This document shows, piece by piece, positions 1 to 12,221 of a DNA stretch of 64,000 nt; the stretch's first letter is position 1, and each line of letters starts with the position of its first letter. Both the position numbers and the translations under genes were made by a program. Source of the stretch: Dendrobium chrysotoxum (Eukaryota > Streptophyta > Magnoliopsida > Asparagales > Orchidaceae). A model generated the notes under the pieces. It saw nothing but the letters and a program-made list of their open reading frames with translations. It ran no database searches and was not told the DNA's origin. The stretch is from assembly GCA_019925795.1 (NCBI GenBank), contig CM034313.1, positions 3,008,501 to 3,072,500 on the forward strand, read 5' to 3'.

Positions 1-600
1 TTATGCTCGTGGAAGGTAGGGAGATCTTGCGAACCAGGTGGGGATCGCGACTTGAGGAGGTCGGTCTGGTCGGCACTAGTGTCGTGGGTTGAAGTTCGAT
101 CTTGAGGAGGCGGAAGGGATCGATGGAAGCCGACAGGGTAGGGGCTTTGATCGGCTTGGTCGAGTGGTCTTGTGGCTTCGGCTAGGGCTGTGAGGGAATC
201 AGAAGTGGTGAGGAGGAAGCGAAGAAGAAGGTAGCGAATGGGGAAGTTCGGTGTGTGTGGAGAAGAGGCGAGGCTTGCGGGGTTTTGAGCGCGACAGAGG
301 AGGAAGGATTGCGAGAGGAGTTCAGGAGTAGGGAATCAAAACTGGCTCGCGTGGAAGAAAAAGAGAAGCTGAGCTTTCGTTCGCCTTATAACAACGAGAG
401 TGGCGACGATGATCAAGGCAAGTTCGCTGGATATCCGGGAAGAGACGCGATCGCAGTGGGATTTGCGGGATTCCTTCAACGAAACGAGGTATCTGAGCCA
501 AATTTCTTGCGGGATTTGCGGAGTGTGTAGCCGGCAGTTTGCAAGTATTTTGATTTTGTTTTATTTAGTATATTTTCTGTATATTATGTGGAGGTCAACA
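1..600. mobile_element. Possible LTR end of a nested retroelement, running off the left edge
   Basis: The first 540 bases are GC-richer than their surroundings and are followed by a T-rich stretch ending GGTCAACA at 600. At 601 the integrase reading frame of the Gypsy relic resumes abruptly after its SDR motif on the minus strand. An end that reads TGTTGACC on the minus strand fits the TG/CA terminus of an LTR. The other end and the second target duplication are outside the window, so family and orientation are open. Short ORFs at 255-530 and 400-609 match nothing I recognise. Confidence 0.35.
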
Positions 601-3600
601 TCTATCTGATACTATAGATTCAAAAATGCCATGTAAGTGCACTACCTCCCAAATAAAGACAGTGGTGACTGAGATGGCTGTGCAGGGATGTCTTAGCAGA
701 ATGAAATGGGCATACTTGTTCAGTTTATCTACCACCACTAGTATCACTAAATATCCCTCCGAGCGTGAAAAACCCTTAAGGAGGTCCATCGTCACTTCCT
801 CCCAGACCTTCTCAGGCAAAGCTAATGGTTACAGTAACCCCCCCGGGTGCCATAGTCAAGTACTTATGCCGTTGACACACATCACACATTGCTACCATAT
901 CTTCTACATCCCGATGCATTCCCGCCCAATATAACTCAGCTGATAGTCCGCAGTATGTCTTTTGTCTCCTGAATGTCCCCTTATCGCACTGCCATGAAAC
1001 TCCTGCAGTAGCTTGGGAATGTAACCTGAGGTCCGTGGTAATACAAACCTCCCCTAGTAGAGTAGCTACTCCCCCCTCAGAGCATAACCTAGGTGATTGT
1101 CTGGGTCCTTCAGCAACTCTTCCCTGATTTTCCTCAACTTTTCATTCTGCTCACTCTCCCGCCTCAATGCTTCCCATTCTAAATCATTGGTACTGACAAG
1201 GCTGCCAACTGGGGTTCCTCGGCCCTCCTAGACATGGCATCTGCTGCCATATTTTCTAAGCCTGGTTGGTATTGGATCTCAAAATCATATCAAAGCAACT
1301 TGGATAGCAATCTCAAATGCTCCTCAGTGACCATCTGTTGTTCCAACAAATATTTTAGACTCCTCTGATCTGTCATGACTATGAAATGTCTCCCCGACAA
1401 ATAGGGTCGTCACTTCTGAATAGCTAAGATAATCGCCATTAACTCTCGTTCATGCACAGACTTGAACCTTGCCCTAGTTGTGAACACCTGACTGAAATAT
1501 GCAATAGGCCTCTAGTCTTGTATGAGTATTGTTCGCAGCTCATAACATGACGCATTTGTCTCCACTACAAATGGTCTCCTAAATCTGGGAGCGCCAATAC
1601 TGGTACATTGATCATGGCTTTCTTCAACTCCTAAAAACTCATGTCGCTCCCCTCCCCACCCCACCATTTGAAGTTATCCTTCTTTAATTGTTCTATCAAA
1701 GGTGTCATAATGGCGTTGTATCCCTTCACAAATTTTCGATAATAATTGGTGAGCCTTAAGAACCCACGAAACTCCTTCAAGTTCTTATGAAGAGGCTAGT
1801 CTACCATGGTCTGAACCTTGGACTGGTCAGCTGACACCCCGTCTCTGGACACCACATGTCCTAAATACTCCACCCGTGACTGGTCGAATGAGCACTTTTT
1901 CCAGGTGGCAAACAATTGATGCTCCCTCAAGGTATTCGGTACTGTCTTTAAGTGTTCCCAGTGTTATGTTTCTGTCCTATTGTATATCAATATGTCATCA
2001 AAGAATACCAAGACAAACCTTTTAAGATACTGCTAGAATACTTGGTTCATGAGGGACTGGAAGGTGGCAGAGACATTGGTGAGACGAAGGCCATCACCAG
2101 GAACTCGTAGTGCCCCTCATGTGTCATTAATGTCGTGTTGTGCGCATCAGCTGCCTTCATCCTGATTTGATGATATCCCGACTTCAAATCAAACTTGGAG
2201 AATATCACTGCTTCAAATAACTCATCCAAGAGTTCATCAATCACTAGAATGAGAAACTTATTTAGCATCATTTTCTTGTTCAGAGCCTTATAATCCACAC
2301 AAAATCTCCAATTGCCATCTTTCTTCTTCATCAGTAGAACTGGACTAGAGAAAGGGCTCACACTAGGTCTAATGATCTCTGCTTCAAGCATCGCCTTGGT
2401 CAGCTTCTCTATTTCATCTTTCTGAATTTGAGGGTAGCAGTATGGTCTGACCCCTATAGGATAGGTACCCTCCTTTAGGGTGATGGCGTGCTCATGCTCT
2501 CGTGGTGGTGGTAACCCGATAGGCTGCCGAAATATGTCTTGCAACTGCTGCAGAATCTGTTGGACCTCCATTGGGATTTCCCTGTCTCTTGCTCCTTGAT
2601 CCCCTTTATGCTCTGTAACTCCACCAAGTATCCCAGGCCCGCACCTTGGATTGTCCTTAGCATGGTTTTAAGTGGCACCATGATTTTGCATAAGCTAGCA
2701 TCACCTCGTAGCACTACCTTCTTTCGCTCTTCCCGAACCTCCATGGTCAGAGATTTCCAATCCACCTTCATTGCTCCCATGATTCGTAGCTACTTCATCC
2801 TCAAAATCACATCCGTACTTCCCAAGTTCAGGGGAAGGAAGTCTTCCACCACTTGAATATCCTGCAAAGTCATCACCACCCCCTTAAATATCCCCCAACT
2901 CCTTTCTATCTCACCCGTCCCCATCATCACCCCACATTCTTCCGTCTCCACCAACTGCAACCTCAATCGGTTCACGACCTGATTCGAGATGAAGTTATGT
3001 GTAACCCCATTGTCCACCAAAAGCCCCAATGGTTGTTCCCCAATTTGCTCCCGCACCTACATGGTGTGATTTGGAGTGAATCCCACCATCGAGTTTAGGG
3101 ACACCTCTGCCACGTCTAAATATAATTGTGATGTTTCCTCTACGACCTCCTCTACCTCGTCCCTGCTCTCCTCTCCCTCGCAGACCACCAAGAACTGAAG
3201 GGCTCGATCCTTGCACTTATGTCCTTGTGTAAACCTCTCATCACACCTGAAGCATAAACCTTTTGCCCGCCTATTCTACACCTTTGTGTCTATGCGGCGC
3301 TTGAAGTTGCCTCCAGGTCGAACTCCAGTGCCCTTTCCCTTCAGCGCTTATTTCTAGAATGACACCGTTTGGGTTTTCGGTGCCATGGTTGTAGAGGTAC
3401 TCCTATAAGCCCCTCTCATAGTGTTGCTCCGGCTGGCCTTCTCCCTTTGATATTTTTCTTCTACTCTTTGAGCTAGCTCCATCGTTTCCCTCAGCCCTCT
3501 GGGTCTCAACACCCTGAGCTCTGCTTGTATGTCTTCCTTAAGGCCCTTCATGAAATTTCTTTCCAACCCTTCCTCGGAAATCCCACTCAGATTACGCGAA

Positions 3601-4200
3601 AGTAGCTCAAATTTCTCGCGATACTCCATGACTGTCACTTCCTAAGTTAAAGCATAAAATTGCTCGTAGAGGTCTTCTTCCTGAATGGCTCGTAAATGTT
3701 CCAACAAACAATTCTTAAATTCCCTCTATAAATAGATCGAATATCTAGCCTCCCTCCATTAAAACCAAGCTAGGGATTTTCCCTCCAAACATAGCCCCGC
3801 CATGAGCTTCTCCACTTATGTTAGCCCATTGATAGTAAAATAACGCTCCACTCAATACACCCAACCTCGAGCATCTTCCCCTTCAAAAATTGGCATCTTC
3901 AACTTCCTTGATCTCACATCCATACCCCCATGGCTTCTTCCTCTATTAGTTCCCCCCGTGTAGTGATGGTGTGATTCTCTCCCTTCCTCCATTCCCTTTG
4001 GCTGATTTGGCCCCCATGGCTCAGCCCAGCCACTACCTCCGCCGATCCACTTCTCACCATGCCTAGTTGGTCTCCCAAAAGGTTCAGCCTCCCCTCTTCT
4101 TGTTGTCCTTTCTTCCAGAAACCCTGATCCACCTACCATCGGAGCCCCCCGTGGTAGTCCTTGAGGGTAAACACTCTCCACTTCATCATTTAAGGTCATT
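601..4200 (-). mobile_element. Decayed Ty3/Gypsy retrotransposon, gag-pol, no LTRs visible
   Basis: Reading down the minus strand, the domains come in Gypsy order. The gag N-terminus is at about 4199-3850 (ends MPIFEGEDARGWVY). The gag core is at 3638-3354. A zinc knuckle GLCFRCDERF...GHKC lies near 3260-3200. The protease remnant is LLVDNG at about 3010 (the family has DSG). Reverse transcriptase is at 2571-2047, with KKKDGNWRFCVDYKALN and a displaced FDDILIY near 2000. RNase H is at about 1600-1250, the integrase zinc finger near 960-840, and the integrase core ends at VSDR at 601. Many stops and frameshifts separate these pieces, so it cannot be active. The rest of integrase is cut off by the foreign sequence left of 600. 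No LTR pair was found. Confidence 0.9.
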
Positions 4201-5050
4201 ATTATTTGATTATTGTATTCAACACATGTTAATTAATATTACTACTATCTCTTTAGGATATTTAGAAATGATTGTAAGTTCCCCATGTCCAAATATGTCT
4301 GATATCCTAGCGTATCTTCTACTTAATACCATGCATTTATAGAATTTCTTATTTTGCATGTGAAATGTCATTGCACAATCCAAGATTTCGGGTGAGGTGG
4401 AATCTTTAAACAAATCTAACTTTTTATAAGCCTTTTCCACTTTAACCTGAAGTCTGAGCAAATGAGTTTTTGCTTCAAGCCTCAAAACTTAAGCTTCAAA
4501 ATGTATAGTGTATGTATATATATTATCCCAACTATTTGGGGTTTTGGCATAATTTTCACTCATTTTAACTGTGGTATGCCAATTTGAATATCATTCAAAA
4601 CTCCATAGCCAATATAAAGAATTAAGATTTGATATTGATCTTTGATATAATTTTATTGTTAAAAAAACTCCATGGTTATTCTACTATCACTTATAGTACT
4701 AGAAATATTCCATAGCGTAATGTCATCATTTATTTGGCACATTTCATTCATTAAATACTTAAATATTATTTCTCATATTACAAGGTCATAAAACTTCACA
4801 AAAATGATATGAAGATCCTTTCTCTACTTTCTATAATTATCTCATTACTTATCTTGATGCAAAAAATCGCTTTCATTGTGAATCTTGTTGTTGGCATAAT
4901 ATTTTTAAGTCTCCAGTCCATTTATCTCACCCATAACTTCATTTTACGTTTCATATGTTTTAGTTTTGAACTTCTTTTTTTTTATAAATATTGATGTTAA
5001 AATATTTTTTCCTTAGCCATTTGATATGTTTTTTAATCTTTAAAGTTTTA
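4201..5050. other. AT-rich intergenic DNA, no gene recognised
   Basis: Short ORFs at 4219-4485 (minus) and 4809-4994 (plus) have no recognisable domain, and the plus one reads as low-complexity hydrophobic translation of T-rich DNA. I see no RNA gene or well-bounded repeat here. Confidence 0.5.
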
Positions 5051-5223
5051 TCAATTGAACCACTGCTATATCGCCTTCCGATGACTCGATTAGGAGAGTG
5101 GATGTTTTGAATTTGGGTTATGTTAATAAGAAAGGTAGAGGTAGATCTAAAAAGACTTGACTAGAAAATATTAAAAATGATATTTTTTTATTAAATTTAA
5201 AGGAGAATTTGACTCTTAACAGG

Positions 5224-5445
5224 GAGAAATTATTACCTGCTGACGTCGAACGGCGTCCGGAGACAAATCAGTGCGTGTCACATCATCAATACATAGCTGA
5301 TACACAGCTGTGTATTGGACCAATACACAGCTGTGTATTGGACCAATACACAGCTGTGTATTGGACCAATACACAATTGTGTATTGGTGACGTGACGCGC
5401 TCTGATTGGCCTCCGGAGTTCAGCGTCCACACGTAATAATTTCTC
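5224..5445. mobile_element. MITE with about 60-bp terminal inverted repeats, inside the LINE fragment
   Basis: The left end GAGAAATTATTACCTGCTGA is mirrored by the right end, which reads GAGAAATTATTACGTGTGGA on the minus strand. The match continues for about 60 bp with scattered differences (CCGGAG, then AATCAG, then a GTCAC motif on both arms). The flanks TTAACAGG and TTTATAGG are compatible with an imperfect 8-bp target duplication. No transposase is encoded. A relative with the same arms lies at 37698-37876. Superfamily not assigned; an 8-9 bp duplication would fit hAT or Mutator. Confidence 0.85.
5302..5387. repeat. 23-bp tandem array made of two alternating palindromes
   Basis: Four units repeat ACACAGCTGTGT then ATTGGACCAAT. 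The first half is a perfect 12-bp palindrome and the second an 11-bp near-perfect one. The last unit carries ACACAATTGTGT, a change that keeps the palindrome. The array occupies the centre of the MITE at 5224-5445. Confidence 0.9.
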
Positions 5446-5689
5446 TTTATAGGACACAATGGAGAAGAAGATTCATGTAGCCGACCCCACGTAGTGGGAT
5501 AAGGGCTTGATTTCTTCTTCTTGTTGTCATTGAACCATTGCTATATCATCCTCAACTCTCCAACTCTCAATTGTAATTACATGAACCACAAGATTTATGT
5601 ATCATTTTTGAAGTTGTTCCCATTTTTTATTATTCTATAATATAAAAAAATCATCTCACCAAAATAAACATATTAACTGATCCTGCATC

Positions 5690-6530
5690 ACATGTTGAGG
5701 GAAAGTAAAACCACGTAGCGAGACAAACAAGAAATAGAAAATGCCGTGGAAAAGAATGTCAGGATTTAACGTGGAAAAACCTGAAACCGGAAAAAATCCA
5801 CGAAGCCACACAATACCAAAAAATTCACTATGAAAATTGGGAGAAATAGTACAAGTCTCACTTCTATCTCACTCTCTCCTTGTCTCTCTTCTCTCTAGCA
5901 CTGTTTTTATGCAAGAACAAATCAAGAGATACACAACAACCACCAAGAGACGCAAACCTTAATGAAAAACGAGAAAGAAAATAGTTCTGTCTGCCTCATG
6001 TTGACGTATAAGCCACGATCAAACCCACATGAAGAAAACACCCACAACTCACCCACGATCGCACGACCTCTAACCGTCACTCTCCACGATCTCACACGAA
6101 CACAAAATCACGCAAGGCATAAATGGAAGAGGCTAAGCATTCAAACGCTAACGATTTTGAAACTTACAGACAGAGACCGGCTTCCGACCTCTTCCCTGTT
6201 CGCAAGCAGTCGCTGACTCCGCCTCTGATTGTCGCACCCGCTTACGCTCCAGTGCTCGAAGTCGACCTAGCCTCCTACAAATCCCATTGAGTCAACCAGA
6301 CTGCCGCACACGAGCACCGACTGCTGCCTCCACCTTCTGCTGTGGTCCAACCAGCCGCCGTCATGCCCTAGCCGCCCCTGCTCCTCATCCCGCTGGCCTC
6401 CAAACCCCTCGGCCTGACCAACCGCTGTGCCCTGACCCGCTGCCGACCTCGCCACCATCGAGTTCGCCTCCGACCTATGCCCTAGCCCAATGCTTGGCCT
6501 TGTCTGACTCCCTCCTTCTCCTTGTTATCT
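5690..6530. other. Retroelement-like leader and GC-rich stretch, unassigned
   Basis: From 5700 the sequence contains the ACGTGGAAAAACC-type signature common in plant LTR sequence. A C-rich block at about 6140-6490 follows. Open frames there (5962-6216, 6287-6565) are low-complexity proline/serine/alanine translations without a domain. It may be a decayed LTR or untranslated leader; I could not find a partner copy. Confidence 0.3.
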
Positions 6531-6535
6531 GTTTA

Positions 6536-6663
6536 ATATACATATATTATTATGATATATTATAATATATATAATAATAATATATACATATATCATATTA
6601 TATGTTATATTATAATATTATATATATATATATATATAATTTAATATAATAATAATAATAATA
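6536..6663. repeat. AT microsatellite block
   Basis: Runs of ATAT and TATA alternate with AAT trinucleotides, including an uninterrupted TA run around 6621-6638 and an AAT run at 6645-6663. Confidence 0.9.
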
Positions 6664-6674
6664 AAAGCAAGCCA

Positions 6675-7165
6675 AGCTATATGCACCGCAACAGGGTAGG
6701 ATTTGAAGGAAATCCCGGAGTTGATACGGTCCCCCGAAGCCATTAGTCGTCGATCTGATCCGGCCAAGTAGATTAAAGACTTGAAGACATTTCTGTGGTT
6801 GATTCGCTCCCCCAAACCTCTCACCGTTGATTTGATCCGGTCGAGTCAAGCCAAAAGGGCAAGTGCCCTCCCCAACCTCCTCTCGCGGGGAGGGGGCGCT
6901 AGAAGGCTGCCGGATTTTCAAGTGAAATAAAAAAATATTTTTAAAATTAAATTAAATAACTTAATCAAATAATACCGTAGCAGGAGAAGATTTAAAGGAA
7001 GTCCCGGGGTTGATTATGTTCCCCGAAGCCGTTGGCCGTCGATTTGATCCGGCCGAGTGGATTGAAGACTTGAAGACATTTATGGGGTCGATTCGCTCCC
7101 CCAAATTCCTCGCCGTTGATTTGATCCGATTAAGTCGAGCTAAAAGGGCAAGTGCTCTCCCCAAC
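6675..7165. repeat. Pair of about 190-bp diverged direct repeats, 289 bp apart
   Basis: The segment at about 6678-6867 recurs at about 6970-7160. Shared blocks include CCCCGAAGCC, GATCCGGCC, GACTTGAAGACATTT, ATTCGCTCCCCCAAA, TTGATTTGATCCG and AAAGGGCAAGTGC. The 100 bp between them is not repeated. Codon-like conservation is not evident and the family is unknown to me. Confidence 0.8.
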
Positions 7166-7169
7166 ATCC

Positions 7170-8830
7170 ATAATCCATTTTCCTCTGTCTTAGCAATGTA
7201 TGACTAGAGTTTGGTTCTTTGAAAATTTTGAGAAACTCTATTCAAACCAAGAACCTTAGAAGCATCTTTAGACTCTTCTTATTGGATAAACTTTTTTATT
7301 AATAGCTAGTCGCTTTGCTATGATGAACATTTGACACATAAGCGTCATGTTATTATTCATTAAATCGACACGACATTCTTCAGGTTGTTGATAATGATTT
7401 TTGACTTAACCATTTGATGGAATATGCTGCTTTAATCACATCGAGCCTCGCAATATTCGTTCTTGTATTGTATTTAATGATTACAAGAACATTCTTCCGA
7501 CAACCAATAGTTCTAGGGAGATCTATTCAAAGAGTTGTGTCAATGCGAGGAGATGTCTCCTTTGAATCAAATGCGTTGACTATTCCTACGCTAATAGCAT
7601 ATTAATAGGAGCATCACTTGACTTCTTCCCAGCTCTCTTTAATGATAATTATCCTTCATTTTGTTAAAAGAAGGCATATCACCAATACATAAGGAGTAAT
7701 GAATTTGTAGTGTATATAACAGACCTATAGGAGATAATAGGAGACTCGTAGCAATCAATGCAGTTAACTCACAAGCAAGAACACGATCTCCTAATGTCTA
7801 TTGAATAAACGTTCCTTATAAGCTATATTGAACTTGAATGAATTAAACAACATGTCTTCTACATATTGCAACTCAAACATGATTTAGAGTAATGCCATCG
7901 GATTCGCAACACTTATACGAGCGGACAGAATGCTATATCTCTATAATAACTCCAATCTATATATTAAAACATAGCTTGCATGTGCTCCGATCAACGTGTT
8001 AAAGTTACGAACATAAATATTCGAGAATGCTGCGCAGGGTCAAATGTTCACTAATATAATATTCTACTTGCAAACTAAACATATCCCGCATGTGCTCCGA
8101 TCGACACATATGATTCCTAAATCCAACAGTTCGAGAATGCTGCGTGGGTTAAATATTCAAGTTTCATCCTCTTCCTCGAAAGGACTGAAATTGACATTAC
8201 TTGAATCATAAGATGCCTCCCAAATTCTTACAAAAATAAAAGAGATTTTTAATGTCACCCAGATGATGGCCATGTTGACGTGAAATCTCAACTGGAGGGG
8301 TTAAATCTCAAAACCTATAAAAGATTGAATTCTTAAAATAAAACATATCACTTAAAAACTTAAAACTAAAACTCATCCACCTCCTGCAACCGTTTGCCGG
8401 GGATAAATTTGAAATTAACCTTAGCTCACAAAGAATTTTTGTGGTGTTCGTTGTATCACTAAGATTCATCCTCAAATAGTCTCTTGCCAGTAAGGATGTA
8501 GCACGTGCCCTCTGATCGGGTGGTTTTATCTGAAAATGGCATCATTATATTACGACCACGGCCAAAGCTCGTATATTCCTTAACAGCTTCAAACCCTTGA
8601 GTAATGAATCATAATGTATATTCGATAGACATAAATCCCTCTATCAGCTAAGGTGGATTCAGATCTATCCCCTTAGACAAATACCAACCTATGTCTACAA
8701 GGTATTCTTGGACGAAGCAACTCATGGCTGCCGATAAGTTTCCTTCTGTTAGGTTGGGTCGACTACCTCCTCTGGCTAAGTAGACCAGGGATTATGACAG
8801 CCCGGGACGAGAGAACCATGGGATCTTGAT
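7170..8830. other. Unassigned repeat-like DNA with a decayed minus-strand frame
   Basis: A phrase pair, GCATGTGCTCCGATC followed by TTCGAGAATGCTGCG, occurs twice (about 7979-8035 and 8089-8145), so this is probably old element sequence. On the minus strand about 8800-8450, one frame reads on for roughly 100 residues broken only by two stops (segments SRPNLTEGNLSAAMSCF, then DIGWYLSKGID). It is a coding relic of unknown origin. Confidence 0.35.
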
Positions 8831-8846
8831 AGGGACTGTCTTCATT

Positions 8847-8882
8847 CCCCCCCCCCCCCCCCCCCCCCCCACCACCACCACC
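8847..8882. repeat. Poly-C tract followed by ACC repeats
   Basis: An uninterrupted run of 24 C is followed directly by four ACC units. Runs of this length are often length-polymorphic or miscounted in assembly. Confidence 0.9.
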
Positions 8883-10349
8883 AATTTTAAGTTTATGGTG
8901 ATAAATTTCAAATCATAAAATCAAATTTTAACTCTAAAACTGTTGCTATTATACGCTAGATTTATAACCTATGTGACCTCTTTAATGACTAGCCTTATTC
9001 GAAAGTTCTCTCTCATTATCGGGAGGGGTAATTAACTATAGGGGCTTGCACCTATAGGAAACCAGAACTCAAATCATAAAGTTCTCACAAAATGAGGGCG
9101 AATCTCTGGGTAGTGTCTTATCTATAACCCAATCCGCCTTCTGAAAATTCACCTGGAACCTAAGCTCGTTAAAACTCTCTGTCGTCATACGTCACAAACA
9201 AAAAAGAAAAGAGACGTGTGCGGAGAGGCCGGGGCTTGATGAATTTTCGGAGCCCACACCTCATAGCGCCGCGACGCCAAGTTGGAGCGTCATGGCCCTC
9301 AAATCTCTTTCTCTTGTTTGTATGACAACGTCGTTACACTACACTCTGGCTTTTCCACCAAATTATACAGTGCTGGAGCACTCAGGTACACAGTGCCAGG
9401 GCACTGTATGGATTTTTTTTTCTAGTACAGAACACCCAAACACAAGTCGGGGGAGAACCCCCAACAACCCCAGCGAGCCCGATAAATTGAATTGAGGTCC
9501 GAGGCAATAGTACAACCCGATTGATCGATACAATCAGATTCCACACAAAACTAACGTCACACTCATTATTTTTCTGCAATTTTACCAAGTTTTAGTTTTG
9601 CCTGTTTTTCTCTTTGGTGTCTGCTTGAACTTGTAGTTGACTCACCTAGGTTGTTAGGTTGTGATCATGACCATCTTTGGCTAAGACAGATCATGTAAGC
9701 ATCGTTAGCTATCAAATTTTGCAGCTTTTTGAACCTAATATCACTTTTAAAAAATGCTTAAAATAGAGTTTCGTGTTCATTAGAAGAACAAAGTATGCAA
9801 GCAATTACCCTAATTTAACATTTTCTTAAAAATCTTGATTACCCATTACTGATTACACGTTGAGAATTCTAAGAACAAAGCAAGCTGCAACTTAAGTAGG
9901 TTTATTGTTGTTAATTATCTGTTCCAAAAGATTTTTAAAGTTTCTGAATCTCTGGTGTTGGATTTAAAAAAAATGTATCTTAGCTGTTAGCAAAATTCAG
10001 CTATGCAAATTTTCTTTTGTCTTTGATATGATTCAATGATCTTTCTCTGCTAAAAAGAGAGGTAGGGATCGAGGAACATACGAAGATAGGGAATGGCGTA
10101 CGTTGATAGGAGTTTCTGCTAATTCTTGGAAAGGGAAAATGAGATGCCTTGCTAGTTGTTGTTTTTTTATTTATTTATTTATTTAAATTTAAGCGCAAAA
10201 TCATAAATTTATTTAGTTGGGATTCGAAGATCTGGCAAAACTTGCAAGATGTTTGACAACCAAGTAACACCCACAAAACCCCTCATAGTTGCTAGACCAT
10301 TTAGGGTAGTAAAAAAAAAACTTTTTGTTAATGTATTCAACTCGATAGC
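8883..10349. other. Intergenic DNA, no gene recognised
   Basis: The only structured items are two adjacent imperfect palindromes at about 9371-9405 (AGTGCTGGAGCACT and CAGTGCCAGGGCACTG) and short A/T runs. ORFs at 9292-9495 and 9382-9588 overlap on opposite strands and carry no domain. Confidence 0.5.
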
Positions 10350-11427
10350 AACTCATTGATATAACAACAACAACAAGTCTTTATCTCAGTACAAGTCATT
10401 GATATTTAGGCTTTATATTTGAAAACAACTTTTGTTTTTCTTGATAACTAAACGAGTCAAATATAATAAAAAAAAATTTTGGTTTATTTATTTAGTTGAG
10501 TTGAACAAAAGTTGAGCTCCCTCATCTTTTGGCTCATTTATACCGCTCCCTAAAGATCATTGATGCAACCCTTGCCTTTGTTCTTGCTAGAACTTTGCCT
10601 AAATTTTATGCCCAATTTTATGTCGAGTGGCATAGGAGCAAGCAATGTTTTAGTATGTTAACTTTCTTGAAATACAGTTAACTAGGACATGAGTGAGCTT
10701 GAAATATTAATTTTTTAATTGTGAGCTTGAAATATAATTTATTAGAAATTAGTCAGCAAGTGCCTATGAGCGTTGCTGGTGCTAGAAGATAATCTCTCAA
10801 TCATCATCATCTGACCATCACCACACGTCTATTCCACTAGAAGTCTCAGGCAAATTTTAAGTTAGTAAATTTTTCTCATATGGATAGATGCATAGATTGC
10901 TTTATCAACAGCCTGCCCAATTACTACTACTGATTTCTATTGCTCTTTGCTTTGATCCAAAAATAGCCAATTTCATCTTTAGTATTTTCTGCTTCTGCCA
11001 GGCATGGCACGCTTCAGCTGATAAAAGCAGCAGATTAGTAGTTTGTGGTAACTGGTAAGTACAGTAAAACTCTCATCATGCTATGCTGGCATTACGCACC
11101 AGTAATGAATGTTTAGCAAACATTACCAATCTGATTATGCTTATTGTAATGTATATTCATATTGTCACATCATTATCACTCTGATCATTGTTTGGAGAAA
11201 AGATAGTTGCCTTGTATTATCTTCCTTTATGTGCTGTCTATTACAACTTTAAATCACCTTTCACCATTTAAACAGGTGAAATTTTGCCTTTATGGTACTG
11301 GAAACCACTGTTTACAGCCTAAAGGTACTGTTCTGCTCAGGCCTGGTCTTTTTCATGGTGATGTCTTTTCCTGTCCAGTTTTATTGTTATTGTGATTGTG
11401 CCTTGCAATTACTTATATTTTATTTAA

Positions 11428-11659
11428 AGGATTTTTACGTATGTAACACCTAAAATAATTGTTCTTACATGTTTAATATCTAAACTATCATATTTACTTA
11501 TATACTACCTAAACAATATTCCTAAAATCTGAAATACCACTCCGGAGTGTTATAATAGATAAAAAATGAGAGTTTTTGGTGGTATATAAGTAAATATGAT
11601 AGTTTAGGTGTTAAATATGTAATAATAATGATTTTAGGTGTTATGTATGTAAAAATTTC
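11428..11659. mobile_element. Foldback Mutator-like MITE, 9-bp target duplication (unit 1)
   Basis: Arms of about 85 bp are nearly perfect inverted repeats: TTTTTACGTATGTAACACC on the left, TTTTTACATACATAACACC when the right end is read on the minus strand. The direct flanks TTTATTTAA at 11419-11427 and 11660-11668 are identical. A 9-bp duplication is typical of Mutator elements. No coding capacity. Confidence 0.9.
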
Positions 11660-12221
11660 TTTATTTAATTTGGGTGAAGGAATAATATATTTGATAAATA
11701 TTGCTCTTCTATTTATGATGAGCCAAACCGCAGTTTGTTAAACTTTATTTTGATGGTTTATATAATTCTTCATTATTTTCATTATATGCTATGAAATTCA
11801 AATTTAACTAAGTCTTAAAACAGAATAAAAACTATATATATATATATATAATTATATTTCAATTTTGTCATATGTAACTCAAAACATTTAGAATTTTACT
11901 AAAATTTATAGAATTAGTTCTAAATTTATAGGGTGGAATCAGTTTTTTTTTTTTAAATTAGAGTGGACATAATAGGATTGAGGCGTATATAATTTTAGGG
12001 GTGATATAAAAAGAAAAAAAATAATAGAATTTGAGCAAATGCATTTATTATATTAATAGAAAATTTTAGTGTGGGTACTTGGCCATTCAAAGCTCTTACT
12101 AGATCCGCCTCCAAATTTGCTCAAAAATTAAGAAAATTTTGGATATTGAGATCACAACTTAGATGAGTAAAATAATCTTAAAGTTAATTTTTGATATGAT
12201 CTTGAAGGTGTAATGATCTTA

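Larger units (their letters stand above)
5073..5528 (+). mobile_element. 5'-truncated RTE-type LINE fragment with target-site duplication
   Basis: The sequence corresponds to the last part of the RTE reverse transcriptase ORF and 3' tail seen in full at 43.5-46.4 kb. It retains the stretch that ends ...KKGRGR.KK, the ENLT tail, the ACACAATGGAGAAG motif, and the 3' end with CCCACGTAGTGGGATAAGG followed by a TTC/TTG-rich tail. It is flanked by a near-perfect duplication, ATTGAACCAYTGCTATATC, at about 5054-5072 and 5529-5547. This shows a single 5'-truncated insertion. A MITE at 5224-5445 later split it. Confidence 0.85.

Noticed and set aside
5302..5387. CRISPR-like repeat array
   Set aside because: Units are contiguous with no unique spacers, lie inside a MITE, and the genome is a plant's.
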